Source: Pyropia yezoensis (taxonomy: Eukaryota; Rhodophyta; Bangiophyceae; Bangiales; Bangiaceae). From it: a DNA stretch of 64,000 nt. The stretch spans positions 15,473,186 through 15,537,185 of the forward strand of contig CM020620.1 of the NCBI GenBank assembly GCA_009829735.1, written 5' to 3'. Position 1 is the first letter of the stretch; each line of letters starts with the position of its first letter. Both the position numbers and the translations under genes were made by a program. Shown piece by piece: positions 21,158 through 31,778 of the stretch. The notes below the pieces were generated by a model. It did not search any database, was not told the DNA's origin, and was given only the letters and a program-made list of their open reading frames with translations.

Positions 21158-22216
21158 ATGGGGCCCCTACGCTGCCGTGCCGCCGCTGCCGTTGCGGTGG
21201 CCGCCGTGTGCCTGGCGGCCCAGCGTGCCGGGGCGGCGGTGGCCGCGCTGCCCCCCCCCCGTGGGGTGGCGGCCGCCGCAGCCGCGGCAGCCGCCGTCGG
21301 CGGCGCGGCCACCCTCCCGGCGTCGCCCACCGACCGGGGCCTGCTGGTGGACCTGGCGGGCCTGTGGGGGAACCTGGTCACCGCCACCGTCGGCGGCCGC
21401 GACGGCGCCGGCGACGGCGCCGGCGGCGCCGGCACCGTCCTCCCCCGCACCCGCCGGGACAGCCCCACGCCCGCGGTGCTCATCCTGCTCCACGGCTACG
21501 CGTCCTCATCGGCGGCGCGACTGGACGACGTGGCGCAGTCGCTGACGCCCGCCCTGCGGGAGCACCTGTCCATTGTCGCGCCGTCGACGCGCCGCCGCGA
21601 CGCAGCGGGCAATGGGCGCTCCTGGTTTGCGTTTACCCGGGCGGCGGGCGCCCGGGGGGGGGTGTACGTGGCCGACCCGGCGGTGGACGCGGGGGCAGAC
21701 CTGGCCGCCGCCCGCGCCCGCGTCGACGGCCTCGTTGCCGCCGCGGTCGCGGCCGGCGTAGAGCGGTCACGGGTCGTGGTGGCGGGCTACAGCCAGGGGG
21801 GCGGGGTGGCCATGGACTATGGCCTCCGCTCACCCCCGGGGTTGGGCGGCGTCCTCTCCTACGCGGGCTTCCTGCCAGCGCCGGGCGGCTATGGTGGCGG
21901 CGATGGGGGCGCCGCCGCCACCCGCGGCGGGCGGGTGCTCCTCGCGCACGCGGCCGATGACGGGGTGACGCCGGCGGCGGCGGCCGACGTGGCGGCCGCC
22001 GCTTTTCGTGCCGCGGGGTGGGCGGTGGACCGCCCGCCGCTGACGGGCGGGCATGCCGTCTTTGCCGCCGCGGGGGGGGTGGTCAGCGCGTGGCTGACAA
22101 ACGTCCTGCGCCTGGGGGCGGGGGGGGGGGGGGCGCCCCGCCGCCGCTGCCGCCGACGTCGCGGGCGCCGACGCCGACGCCGACGCGGACGCGGACGCGG
22201 ACGCCGCCGCCGCTGA
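21158..22216 (+). CDS. Alpha/beta hydrolase of the phospholipase/carboxylesterase (acyl-protein thioesterase-like) family, probably secreted or targeted
   Basis: A 352-residue protein from the ATG at 21158. Residues 1-29 are a signal-like segment (MGPLRCR, then an Ala/Val-rich core). The hydrolase fold starts with ILLHGYASS, the oxyanion region. The catalytic triad is visible: S212 in AGYSQGG, D268 in AHAADDGVTP and H299 in GGHAVF. The order and spacing fit the Abhydrolase_2 family, whose members cleave carboxyl or thioester bonds of lipids or acyl groups. The core ends near WLTNVLRL; after it a run of about 12 G leads into a ~25-residue almost pure Arg/Gly tail, which may be a reading-frame artefact of the G-run. 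Upstream sequence ends in a CAG just before the start, so an upstream exon cannot be excluded. Confidence 0.8.
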   Translation: MGPLRCRAAAAVAVAAVCLAAQRAGAAVAALPPPRGVAAAAAAAAAVGGAATLPASPTDRGLLVDLAGLWGNLVTATVGGRDGAGDGAGGAGTVLPRTRRDSPTPAVLILLHGYASSSAARLDDVAQSLTPALREHLSIVAPSTRRRDAAGNGRSWFAFTRAAGARGGVYVADPAVDAGADLAAARARVDGLVAAAVAAGVERSRVVVAGYSQGGGVAMDYGLRSPPGLGGVLSYAGFLPAPGGYGGGDGGAAATRGGRVLLAHAADDGVTPAAAADVAAAAFRAAGWAVDRPPLTGGHAVFAAAGGVVSAWLTNVLRLGAGGGGAPRRRCRRRRGRRRRRRRGRGRGRRRR

Positions 22217-23335
22217 CTCCGTCGCCGCCGCCCGTGGCCGTCCCGCGGCGGACGGTGGAGCCGCCAGCCCCCGCGCGGGCGTGTGGCTTTCTCAGCTATT
22301 GCTGGTGGGGCCGCCTCTTTTGAGCGTCTCCCTCCTCCCGGGGCAGACGCTGGCCACCTCCCGCGACGAGCAGCCTCTTTGGACGCTTCAACTGGGAGCA
22401 GACCCCCTGAGGCCACACCCCGCAACGCTCTTAACTGTGCGAGAGGGAGATGGGAGTATGGAAAGCATCGCGCGGGTGCACCTCGTAGGCACCCGCGTCT
22501 CGACTCATTTCCTCGGTCCCGTCACGGTCGGAGCCCCCCCCGTCCCCAACTCACTCCACTTCGTGAAAGTGCGCCGACGTTGGGGGTTGGAGCCCCCCCC
22601 TAAGGAGTCCCCAGCCACCAACGAGCCCATCGAGCCCACTGCACGTGCCCCGGGAGGCGCACATGAAGCGCCAGGGCAGCCCCCCGTGCTAGGCAGGCTC
22701 CTGCCAGAAGAGCAAAGGGGCCCGTAGGGAGAAAGGCCGACAGGATCCTGATTGCCAGGCGACCCCGCCCCTGTTGCTGCCGCACAGAGTGGCGGACGAA
22801 GGGCATCAATGCCCTGGCCACCACGCCCACTGAGCGGTGCCCAGGTGTCGCCGCTCCCGCCCCCCCCCCCAACTCAGACCAAAAGCAGGGCAGCCTCCTC
22901 CTCCCTCCCATCCCCTGCTCAAGTCCCACCAGCAGCCCAACCTCGCCTCGGCGCAGCCCCAGGACAGAGGCCGCGGTTGCGCAACGGGAGACCCACGGCC
23001 ACAACCCGCAGCGCCTCGCCTGCCAGGGACAGCAGCCACCAGGCCCATCCCCACCGTCCTCCAACAGCACTAGACTCATAACTAGCGCAGAAGGACGGAA
23101 ATGAACGGCTGCCGGCCACGCTGCGTCCCTCCATCGCTGCCGCTGTCGTGGCCGGCATGACCGTCGCCGACATTGACGCACCAAGGGGTCAGTAGCACGT
23201 TAGGAAGCGGGCAAGGGTGGGGGGGAGGAAGAGATATGGGCAGGGAGCGGCAGTGGCGGCAGGGGGCAATGACCGCACATGTCACATGCGCCACCGGCCA
23301 CCTCGCGCAAATAAGTGGGCGTCCGACGGGTACGC
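22217..23335. other. Intergenic, no gene recognised
   Basis: About 1.1 kb of C-rich sequence with no conserved open frame. It contains the 3' flanks of the hydrolase and of the convergent bZIP-like gene. Confidence 0.4.
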
Positions 23336-25240
23336 TCATCGCGCGTCGCTCCCACCCAGCAGCACCGCGGGTAGAGGTGCCGCAAGAAGCACACTCGGGG
23401 GCGTCCCGCCCGCCGGGCCGACGCCTTCGCCCGCTACCGGCACGGCACCGGTGCCTTCCCCCTGGGCTACCCCGTTCTTGCGCGCCGCACGCGCGGCAGC
23501 CGCGCGGGCCTTGCGGCGGGCGTTGCTGACGCGCGCGCTCTCCCGGTTGCGCAGCACCCGCGCGCGCACCACCTCGTCGGTAACCGAGTCAATGTCAATC
23601 GGTACGCGCGCCCGCTTGCCGCCGCCCCGACCAGCGCCGCAGCCCCCGCCGCTTGGCAACGTGGGCGGCGGCGGGAGGGGGAGTGCGCCGGGGCGGGGTG
23701 CCAGCGGCAGCGGCAGCAGCCGCCGCCGCTGACGGCGGTCGTCTTCTCCACGGGGGGGGATGCCCAGCCCGTCGCCGCCACCGCAGGCGTTCGGCAGCAC
23801 CAACCGCGCCGGGTGGACGCCCCCACACGCAGACAGCGCGGCCGCCCGCAGCCGGTGGGCCACCACCCAGCTGCTGGGTATGGTAGAGGTGACCACCTGC
23901 AAAATCTCTGTGTCGGGCCCGAGACCGTCAGCGTGCACCCCCGGCGCCGACGCCATGCCACCGCCAAAAGTGCCCTCGTGGGAGGTGAGAGCGGATACAA
24001 AGCGGCGCCGCAAGTCCTCCACGTCCGGGTCGGCAGTTGGGGTCGAGGAGGGTTGAGGGCAGAAGGCACGCGAAAAGGCCCCGGGTGTATGGTCCGGCAG
24101 TGGAGAAGACATGATCATGGACATCCGAGAGATGACGTGCACCTCCCCCCCGGGTGTGCGAGGCCGCACCCAGCTTAACGCACAACAATCGAGTGACGTA
24201 TCCTCGTCACTGTCGCTCCTGCTTGCGACCCCACGGCCGCGCCCAAAGAACGACACAATGGCACGGGTTCCATTGGTAGAAGCATTACACATGAACCCCG
24301 AGGCGGTGTCCAAAACAAATCGAGAAGTGGGGGTATGGAAGTACTCCCCAGGCAGTGCCTCCAGATGATCCACGACCGCGTCTTGGAACGTCACTCCGCA
24401 CACCATCCCATCCTTTGCGAAAATGGGCACATGCAGGGTGGAGCTGGCTGCAACGACGGGGCCCAGGCCACTGCCATCGTCATATCCAACGCCCGGGAGG
24501 GAAGGAGGGATAGGGGGGGGCGGGGAAGGCGGCGGCGGCGACGGCGGGATCTCAGGTAGGCCAGCAGCGGTAGGCGCACCAGCCGCCCACTCGGATGGTG
24601 GGGGCACGGCTGCATCGCCTCGGGCAGGCAGAGCTGCTTCGGCGGGGTCACAGAGCAGGTCGCTGCCGCTGGTGCTGTCTGCTGGAGAGCCCTCAACGTC
24701 CCAGCCGACGGCTGGCAAGGAACTCGCCTCCCAGTCAACGCCAATCGACGCACCGGCTCCCCAGTCGTCGCCTGATACGGTGGCCGCCGTGTCCCCCCCG
24801 TCCACGGTCCACTCGCCCGAATCGGCAGAGGAGAACGCGGCAGACTCGACGGAGGTCGACGCGACGTCGTTGGGTGTCGCGCACGCAGCGTCGGCGGAGC
24901 CGGCAGCAGCCGTCCGAGGCGGCGGCTTGGACGGCAGCGGCGGTGTCGGAGGGGACGGCGCCGCCGCCGCAGACGGCGCCGACGCCCCCGGCGGCAACAC
25001 CAGCCGACACATACAGTCCTGCACCACCGCCATCCGCAGCGCCTCGGGGGTGACACGGACGGCCGGCGCGCCGCCGTCGCCGGCTGTGGCGGGGTCCCCG
25101 CCCAGGGGGGGCACCAGGCAGAGGGGCCCCAACCAGTCGACCGCGACGGGGGAGCGGGCGAGGATGCGGAGCTCAGGGAGCGCCAGCAGGGCCGCCAACG
25201 ACAGGGGCGTGCCACCCGTCCGGTTACCAGGGGGAGTCAT
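23336..25240 (-). CDS. bZIP-like nuclear protein
   Basis: A 634-residue open frame from the ATG at 25238-25240 (the frame is open further upstream, but this Met begins the first normal-looking sequence, MTPPGNRTGGTPLSL). Residues ~80-290 are Pro/Ala/Ser-rich and probably disordered. A conserved-looking middle (~300-500) contains VPIFAKDGMVCGVTF and FHTPTSRFVLDTASGFMC. Near the C-terminus, after an NLS-like GGGKRARVP, lies a bZIP basic region, LRNRESARVSNARRKA, with the invariant Asn at residue 565. Two oddities: the usual Arg eight residues after that Asn is Asn, and no leucine heptads follow in the remaining ~60 residues. A short missing 3' exon could supply the zipper. Confidence 0.55.
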   Translation of the reverse strand: MTPPGNRTGGTPLSLAALLALPELRILARSPVAVDWLGPLCLVPPLGGDPATAGDGGAPAVRVTPEALRMAVVQDCMCRLVLPPGASAPSAAAAPSPPTPPLPSKPPPRTAAAGSADAACATPNDVASTSVESAAFSSADSGEWTVDGGDTAATVSGDDWGAGASIGVDWEASSLPAVGWDVEGSPADSTSGSDLLCDPAEAALPARGDAAVPPPSEWAAGAPTAAGLPEIPPSPPPPSPPPPIPPSLPGVGYDDGSGLGPVVAASSTLHVPIFAKDGMVCGVTFQDAVVDHLEALPGEYFHTPTSRFVLDTASGFMCNASTNGTRAIVSFFGRGRGVASRSDSDEDTSLDCCALSWVRPRTPGGEVHVISRMSMIMSSPLPDHTPGAFSRAFCPQPSSTPTADPDVEDLRRRFVSALTSHEGTFGGGMASAPGVHADGLGPDTEILQVVTSTIPSSWVVAHRLRAAALSACGGVHPARLVLPNACGGGDGLGIPPRGEDDRRQRRRLLPLPLAPRPGALPLPPPPTLPSGGGCGAGRGGGKRARVPIDIDSVTDEVVRARVLRNRESARVSNARRKARAAAARAARKNGVAQGEGTGAVPVAGEGVGPAGGTPPSVLLAAPLPAVLLGGSDAR

Positions 25241-25914
25241 GGCAGCGACGCCAAGGATAGGGGAGGTAGGAAAGGGGGCGGGTGCGGGAAGGCGAAACCC
25301 CAAGGTGGCCGCCCGGCAGGGAGAAATAGACGGGAGCTCGTCGGGAGCGGCTCGGCCGGCAACCAGCTGCTGGCGTCTAACGGAGGGGTCGTCCCGGGGT
25401 CGCCGAGGCCGCCGCAGCCGCCGGCCGGCTCGGCGGATGAAATGGGCGGGCGGGCGGGTGGGCAGCGCGAGGTCGCGTCCGTCGCGGACAGAAGGGCGCG
25501 TGGGGGAAGGGGGGACAGGCGCGTGGTCGCCGGCGGCAGAAGGCACTGCTGTCCCGCCCGGCGCGAGTGAACGCGCCGTGCCGACGTCGAGCGAGACAGC
25601 GGGGCCCAGCGCGGGCGCGCGACGTCGGCACGCGGCGCCCCCTCCCCGTGCGGCCAGCAGACGGCAGACGCCCCCGCGCGAGCGAGCAGCCCACAAGGGG
25701 GGGAGGCACGAGGCGGGGCTCCCACAGGAGTGATGGCAGCTGCTGTAAGGCGGCAGAGCGAGGCCCCAACTGCTGGCGCTTTGAGGAGAGGACGCTTTTT
25801 GCCCCAGTAAATACAGTACAACGTCATGTACTTGTCACTGTGCTGCAGTCAACGGAGATACAAGTGAGGTACTTTTCAGATGCGCAGAGACCAGCGTCAG
25901 CGGACGCACGGGTG
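25241..25914. other. 5' flank of the bZIP-like gene
   Basis: GC-rich and then mixed sequence. It should hold the promoter of the minus-strand gene, but I see no convincing TATA box. Confidence 0.35.
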
Positions 25915-26846
25915 GCGCAGTGGGGCCAAGACCAGGTACCTTATTTTCGGCGAATCGGGCCCGAATCGGGCCCGAATCGGACGCGTCCGCCGTTGCACGT
26001 GTGCCCTGGAGACCCCGTGAGGGCCGATTTCCACGTGCAATACGCGGCAATACGATGCTACGAGCAGGGAACAGAACAGTTTTTTGCCCCTTCTCGACGA
26101 CCGTCATGAGCACGACGTGGCCTACCTTCTCATATAACGCACGTCGATATCTGTTCTGTTCCGGCTGTGAACGCTGTTTTTGAACACGATGTTGCACGAC
26201 CCGTTTACACGTTCCGTGGCGACTCGTGGGCCGCCCCGCATTTCGGCGTGTATTGCACCCCACGCCCGGTCCTGAGATGTGCGACACATTTCACGCCCCG
26301 TGTCCAGATCCTTGAAAGCAACGTGAAATCCCAGTTAACTGTTTTAATGTATGGCATGACCGTTTTATGGCGCAGTGGAACACGTATCGCGCAAAGGGCG
26401 ACATGGTGGACATGGTGTTTTTCTGGCGCCAACACTCGTGCGTCGCCACAGAGGTCCCAGACAGGTGGCAGGCACCCACGAGGGAAAGCTCCACCTGCCA
26501 CGGCCCACGCCGACGTCTTCATCCCGCCGGCGACGCGCTCACAACGGTCTCACAGCTTCGAAACCTGGCCCTGTGCTCGTTGTTTTGCAGTAAATGTGTC
26601 GATTCTCGCAAGAAAGTGGAGGTGAGCTGCACGTCCACTGGGCTGCAGTGCACGTTTCACAACATTTCTTGTACACGTGCGTGCACGGTTGTTGGAATTC
26701 CGGGGCGTGCAGGTCGGCGAAACGTGCAGCCTACTCCAGATGTACTGCGGGGTGGCCGGGGCCCCGCCGGACTGCAGACACGGATTTGCACGTGCGACAG
26801 AGCGCATCACCGGAAAATGAGGTACCGGGTCTTAGCCCCACTGCGC
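25915..26846. mobile_element. Non-autonomous inverted-repeat element (932 bp)
   Basis: The ends are imperfect inverted repeats of ~36 bp (25915-25950 and 26810-26846, about four mismatches) starting GCGCAGTGGGGC. Both ends are flanked by GGTG (25911-25914 and 26847-26850), a possible 4-bp target duplication. The inside is comparatively AT-rich and has no transposase. A short array of GAATCGGGCC (three copies) follows the left repeat at ~25951. The superfamily is unknown. Confidence 0.65.
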
Positions 26847-27275
26847 GGTGGCGTCGGCGGCGCACGTAGACAGCAAAGACAGCTAGCTGCCTCGCTGCAG
26901 CGTTGGCGGTTGTTGTTGACCGCGATGGTCGGCCACGGCGGTACATACACAGCGGCTGTCGCCAGCAGCGGCTGCGGCGGCTGCGGCGACTGCCGCAAAG
27001 CCACCGCGTAGCAGCGGCGGCGGCGGTGTGGTGGCGGTCTGCGGCTGTCGACGCGGCGGCGGTACGTTGACCATCCTTGACATTGCGGTGGCTACGGGCG
27101 GTGGCGGCACCCGCGGCAGCACTGCCAACCCGACGTACGAACGATGCCGGTGGGCTCTCCCCCGACGGCCTGTCGGCCACTGGGCGTGGGGCGCCGCACA
27201 GGTTCAGGTTCATCCTTAGCGAGAGCGCGCGCTTCGCTGTCCCACCTGCGTTGAAAGGGCCGCCACTGACGCAGA

Positions 27276-28617
27276 CAGTCGGTACCCAATTTTATCCGCA
27301 CGCTTCTGGTAACAGTTGTTCATGCCCGAATCGGCATGCCCGATGCGTCTCGTGCCACTACCTGCCGCATTCGGCGTCGGGTTGCGGCCAAGTGCTACGG
27401 CATGGCCCCTCTTTAACCGCCCACAGCTCAGCCCGTAGTGCCCCGGTCAGGTCCCCAAGCACCATGGCGGGATCAGCACGTCGCCCCCTGTCCATCGCCG
27501 AGCGCACAATCATCACCACCCTCCTCGAACAGGGGAAGTCTCTGCAGGCCGTCGGTACGATATTGGGTCGCCGCAAGAGCACCATCGCCTACGCCGCCAA
27601 GGCCATGCGCTCTGCGGCTGCGGGCCCCCGGGTGGACAAGCGTGGTCGTCCAAAGGCTCTGACGGACCGCGAGCAGCGCACCCTCAAGCGGACGATGGAC
27701 ATCAGCGGGTTTCGCTCAGTGGCCTCCCTGACGGAGATGGTCAATACGACGCGCTCCCAGGCTACGGGGGGGGCTAAAAAAAGCCCTGTATCACCCTCTA
27801 CGGTCCGTAGGGCCGTCCGGGCCATGGGGTTTGCCTCCCGGGTGGCGGTCAAGAAACCCTTCCTGTCGGACAAGAACATGGCCAAGCGTCTCGTGTGGTC
27901 CATCGAGCGGCGGGGCTGGTCGGCCGAGTGGGCGTCGGTGCTTTACACGGACGAGAGCTCCTTTGTGGTCCGGGACGGCAGCGCTTCCCGCGTTTGGCGT
28001 CGCCCCGGGGAGCTTTACGCCCCCCATCGGCTTCGGCCGACCTTCAAGGGCGGCCGCCAGTTGGTCATGGTGTGGGGCGCGTTCTCTGCGCGTGGCCACA
28101 CGCCCCTGGTACGCGTGGACGGCACGATGAACGCCGACAAGTATGCTGGCATCCTGGAGTACTACATCGTGCACCAGATATGCGCCGACTTCGGGGCGCC
28201 GGACGCTGCGTGGCTACAGGAGGACCTAGCGCCCTGCTACGCCGCAAAGGCGTCCAAGGCTGTCAAAGATGCGCTCGGCCTGCGAGTGCTTCCGTGGGTT
28301 AGGCAGGGCTCTGACCTGAACCCCATCGAGAATGCGTGGGCGGAGCTCGAACGCGGTCTACGCCGACGCCCGACGGCGCCCAAGAGCAAGGACGAGCTGT
28401 TTGCAGCTCTCTGCGAGGAGTGGGACGCTATCCCGGCCTCCTTTTTTAAGGCTCTGACCGAGTCGATGCCCCGTAGGGTGCGTGATGTGATTGCCGTGAA
28501 GGGAGCGAGCACCAAGTACTAACAGGCCCAGTGGCTGGAATCGATGGTTGGCATGTGGTCATATTGATCCGTGCGATTCTCGTTTTTCCCCGTGCGGATA
28601 AAATTGGGCACCGACTG
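27276..28617 (+). mobile_element. Tc1/mariner DNA transposon, apparently complete (1342 bp)
   Basis: The TIRs are CAGTCGGTACCCAATTTTAT... (27276-27302) and its inverse (28591-28617), differing at one position over ~27 bp. One intact transposase lies between them. The expected TA duplication is not visible (GA on the left, CA on the right), so the flanks have mutated or the exact tip is off by a base or two. Confidence 0.85.
27464..28522 (+). CDS. Tc1/mariner DD34E transposase
   Basis: A 352-residue protein from the ATG in accATGG at 27464; upstream in-frame sequence crosses the TIR and is not coding. Two N-terminal helix-turn-helix motifs are visible: RTIITTLLEQGKSLQAVGTI and VSPSTVRRAVRAMGF. 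The catalytic triad is D163 (LYTDESS), D254 (LQEDLAPCY) and E289 (DLNPIENAW), with 34 residues between the last two, so DD34E. The second motif usually reads QDNAPCH; here Asn and His are replaced by Leu and Tyr, but the catalytic Asp is kept. Length, frame and TIRs suggest a potentially functional copy. It cuts and pastes its own element, inserting at TA. Confidence 0.93.
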   Translation: MAGSARRPLSIAERTIITTLLEQGKSLQAVGTILGRRKSTIAYAAKAMRSAAAGPRVDKRGRPKALTDREQRTLKRTMDISGFRSVASLTEMVNTTRSQATGGAKKSPVSPSTVRRAVRAMGFASRVAVKKPFLSDKNMAKRLVWSIERRGWSAEWASVLYTDESSFVVRDGSASRVWRRPGELYAPHRLRPTFKGGRQLVMVWGAFSARGHTPLVRVDGTMNADKYAGILEYYIVHQICADFGAPDAAWLQEDLAPCYAAKASKAVKDALGLRVLPWVRQGSDLNPIENAWAELERGLRRRPTAPKSKDELFAALCEEWDAIPASFFKALTESMPRRVRDVIAVKGASTKY

Positions 28618-29452
28618 CACAGGAGGCACACCCGAAGTTCGGTGGGGGGAAGGGGGGCGTCGACGGGCGCCTCACTGGGCACCAATGCGGGAACTGGAGT
28701 GCCAAGGGGGCGAGCGACCCGTACCACGCCAGGCGCACGATAGGGGGTGGGGCGGACAACAGCAGAGAAGTGCTCGGGAGACGCTGAGCATTGGCGCACT
28801 CCCTCCCCCCCCACATCACCGTGGCTGGCACGCCACGGCAAGGCCGATTCCCCCCTCACTGCATGACACAGGCTGCTCCCCACTTTCGTTCGTTATGTCG
28901 GGCGTGCTGAAGCCCCCCCACCGCCCCCCCTCCCGCTGCTCCGAACTTCCCCCTCCCCTGCTCCGCGACACCCCGCTGCCGCTACCGCCACTACTGCCGT
29001 CTCCGCGGCGCTGCCACTGGTCCGTATGCATATCCCCTCCTCCCTTAAGACGGGTACGGCCACCGTCACACTGCCCCCCCCCCTCCCCCGCTCACGCGCC
29101 CGTCCCGGCCCCCGCGGTCGCCTACATTGGGCAGAGGGGCTCTCTCCGTAGCCGGACCGCGCCCAATCCGTCCCAGACGCCATCGCCACCACCCGTTGCA
29201 GCGGCGTCGTCAGTCGAGGACAATAATCTCCCCAGCCTTGCGCTTGCGGGCGCCGCCGCTCGTTGGGTGCCCGGCGTCCTTTCCTGCCCCTCCATCGGCC
29301 TTGGCCTTGGCTGCCGTTCGGGGCGTTAACCCGGCGGTGGCAGGGACGGCGGTGTCAGCGCCCTTCCCATGCCGCTCTGGCTTGACCGCCCCACCGGAGG
29401 ACACCCCCGCGCCCGGCCAGAGCGGCAGCACCTCGTCCTTGGCTGCTCGCCC
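28618..29452. other. Intergenic, no gene recognised
   Basis: C-rich sequence, Pro/Ser-like on the plus strand. No domain is visible. Confidence 0.4.
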
Positions 29453-30304
29453 CTAACCACCGCCGGCCGTCGGCTGGCGGTAGGCCGGCGCTACCGCCCC
29501 CGTCCCCAATAGGATCCCCTTGGCAACGAGCACGCACCTCTCCCGGTAATACATGGTCACTTCCTCGGCGGGGAGAGTTGGCCCCCAGTCCGCGGAATAG
29601 GAACGGAATTTTGTGACCTTCACCATGCTGCCAACGCCGGCGGCCAGCGACCGGTTCTTGAACGCGTCCCGCTCGCTCAGTGGTGGCTTTGCCGCGGGAG
29701 CGCTTGTAAGCGAGCACCCCATCCCGCCCGTCGGCCGACACGGCTGCCACGCGAGGACGAGGCGGCCCAGTTCGGGGCAGTACTCGGCTGCTTCAGTGTC
29801 CCCACCCGCCACTGCCCCGGACCCAACGGTACGGTCCATGCGGAAGCGATTGTAGACGCAAGAGCCGTCTCCATCAGGGACGTCCGCTACCCAGCCACGA
29901 AAAACAACGTCCCTAGTAACATTCAATTACTTGAACGCCGCGGCGCAGTCCACGTAGAGCGACACACCCAGACCAGTAAACGGCTTCGGCACGGATTTGA
30001 ACAGCTGCGTGCGGGCGGCAGCCCACGGCGCGGTGGCAGCGACAACCACATCAAACTCGTCGCCCGCTGAGAGCGTGGCGTACCAGCCCGGCGCCAATTG
30101 CTTGGCAGTCACCACGTCGGGCGGGACAACGTACAGGTCGGGGTACATAGGCGCGTCGTTGGTGCTCGTACAGCAACGCAGGTAGGTGACGCTGGGGCGT
30201 GGACCCCCGCGACAGAGGGGGGGGAACGGGGGCTTGACGTGGCCGCCATGCTTGTGCAGGACAAGGCCGGGATCGGAGCAGAGCCTCGCCTCTGGCGCCG
30301 CCAT
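29453..30304 (-). CDS. Conserved-looking unknown protein with one internal stop
   Basis: Two open segments in the same frame, 30304-29930 and 29926-29453, are separated only by TAA at 29927-29929. Together they give ~280 residues of non-repetitive sequence, unlike the surrounding low-complexity DNA. Motifs include NDAPMYPDLYVVPPDVV, LAPGWYATLSAGDEFDVVV and FRGWVADVPDGDGS near the break; I do not recognise the family. Start: MAAPEARLC at 30302-30304, directly downstream of a pyrimidine-rich leader. The stop may lie in an 18-nt GT...AG intron (29913-29930); alternatives are a nonsense mutation or two exons with a hidden splice. Confidence 0.5.
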
Positions 30305-30440
30305 GACTCACGGCTGAGAAAGGAGGGAGGAGGTGAGAGGGAGGGGGGCAGAGGGGGAAGGAGGGCGGGGAGCGGAGGGATGGGGGGGGGGAGGGCGGGG
30401 AGCGGATGGGAGGGGAGGCGCGAGGGAAGGCAGACGGCAG
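30305..30440 (-). promoter_or_regulatory. Pyrimidine-rich leader of the unknown gene
   Basis: The plus strand is almost pure G/A here, so the gene strand is CT-rich immediately before its ATG. The same arrangement precedes the ATGs at 32688 and 37515, suggesting a common 5'-UTR or initiator style in this genome. Confidence 0.4.
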
Positions 30441-31778
30441 GTCGCCGCAGCTTTGACACGGCAGGCTTCCGATGGATGGGGGTGGCCGGTTCCCCTGGGA
30501 TGGGCGGCAGGTCGCTGAAGGAGGGGCATGGCAGATTGTCAGCACGCGCGCCAAGTCACAGCCAAGGCCGAGGTTGGGTGTGGCGCGCCTTTCTCGGGCA
30601 ACGCTAGTGAGAGGCACTCATCAAGTCCGCAAGGCTGCACTGCAACTGCGCACATGCAGGCCCGAGCGCCATGGCAGCTGTCACTTCGCGGGTGCACTCT
30701 CCCCGCTCTCGCCATTATATTGTGCATCCCGGTTGACGTCCCAATCGTATGCACTTGGGCGGATTCCCGCCAGCTGGGGAGATCGCATTGACGAACGTGC
30801 ATCAACTCCAGGTGGACACCGCGCCGATGCCGCCCGACCCAGCATTCACACTCACGTCAAAGGAAATACATACGTAACCATACACTGCCGTTCTCCGTCG
30901 ATTTGGGACGGCGGCTCACGCGAGAGCGCCCCCACGACCAAACGGTCCGCGCCGCCCACGGGACGGGCCCCTCGCCAGCCGCTTGGTACTGTCCTCTTCG
31001 TTGGTGGGACGGCAACGTACCCATCTACGGTGCAGGTGGGCGGGCGTGGGGGGGACTTTGGGAGCACTGGAAGGCAGCTTCATCATTCGCGTCTTATCTG
31101 TAGCGCTAGAAAAGCACCTCCTTCCCCGACGTCTCCTGGCTTTCCCTCTGATCAAGAATCCACCCTCGCCCCCTACCAGGGTCTGGTCCTTCCCTACACC
31201 CCGAAACGGGCCGCTGACGCACCGTAGCTGCCGCGCCTTGACGGCGGTGACGACGGTTGCTGTGGTGGCAGCCCAGGCCGCGGCGGCGGCCGGTGGGGCG
31301 GCCGCGATGGTCCTGAAGTCGCCCGCAGCCGGAGCCGCGGCCGAGGCCACCTTCTCTGCCAAAGCCCTCCTCGAGGTCGACCGAGACCATATTGCAGGCA
31401 GTGTGACGGGCGCCAGTATAGGCCCGGTGGTGGTGGTGCTCGGCCACTTCCTCGAGTTCTACACCCTGGCGGCCCAGGAGGAGCAAAAAGCGCCGGCGGC
31501 AGCGTCTCCGCATCGGACGGCCGATGCCGAGGCGGCGGCTGGGCGGGCGGCGGCCGCGTGCAAAGCTAAAATTGTGATGAAAGCAGGTGGCCATATCGAA
31601 GGAGGGGTAGAGTGTGGTGGGCGTGACGCGGGATTCTTTGAGTGGAGGGATGAGGAGCGAGGAAGGCGTGTGGAAGGTGAAGGCCAGGGGCGGCTTGTTA
31701 TGGTGTCACTGTGCTTGAGGGATCAAGGGAAGGGGAGAAAGCGAGCAAGCCACCAATTCCGTTACGGCATCTCACCTC
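30441..31778. other. No gene recognised
   Basis: An open plus-strand frame over ~31220-31640 encodes an Ala-rich stretch with EVDRDHIAGSV and VVLGHFLEFYTLAAQEE. It could be an exon, but no domain or splice model is convincing. Confidence 0.35.
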
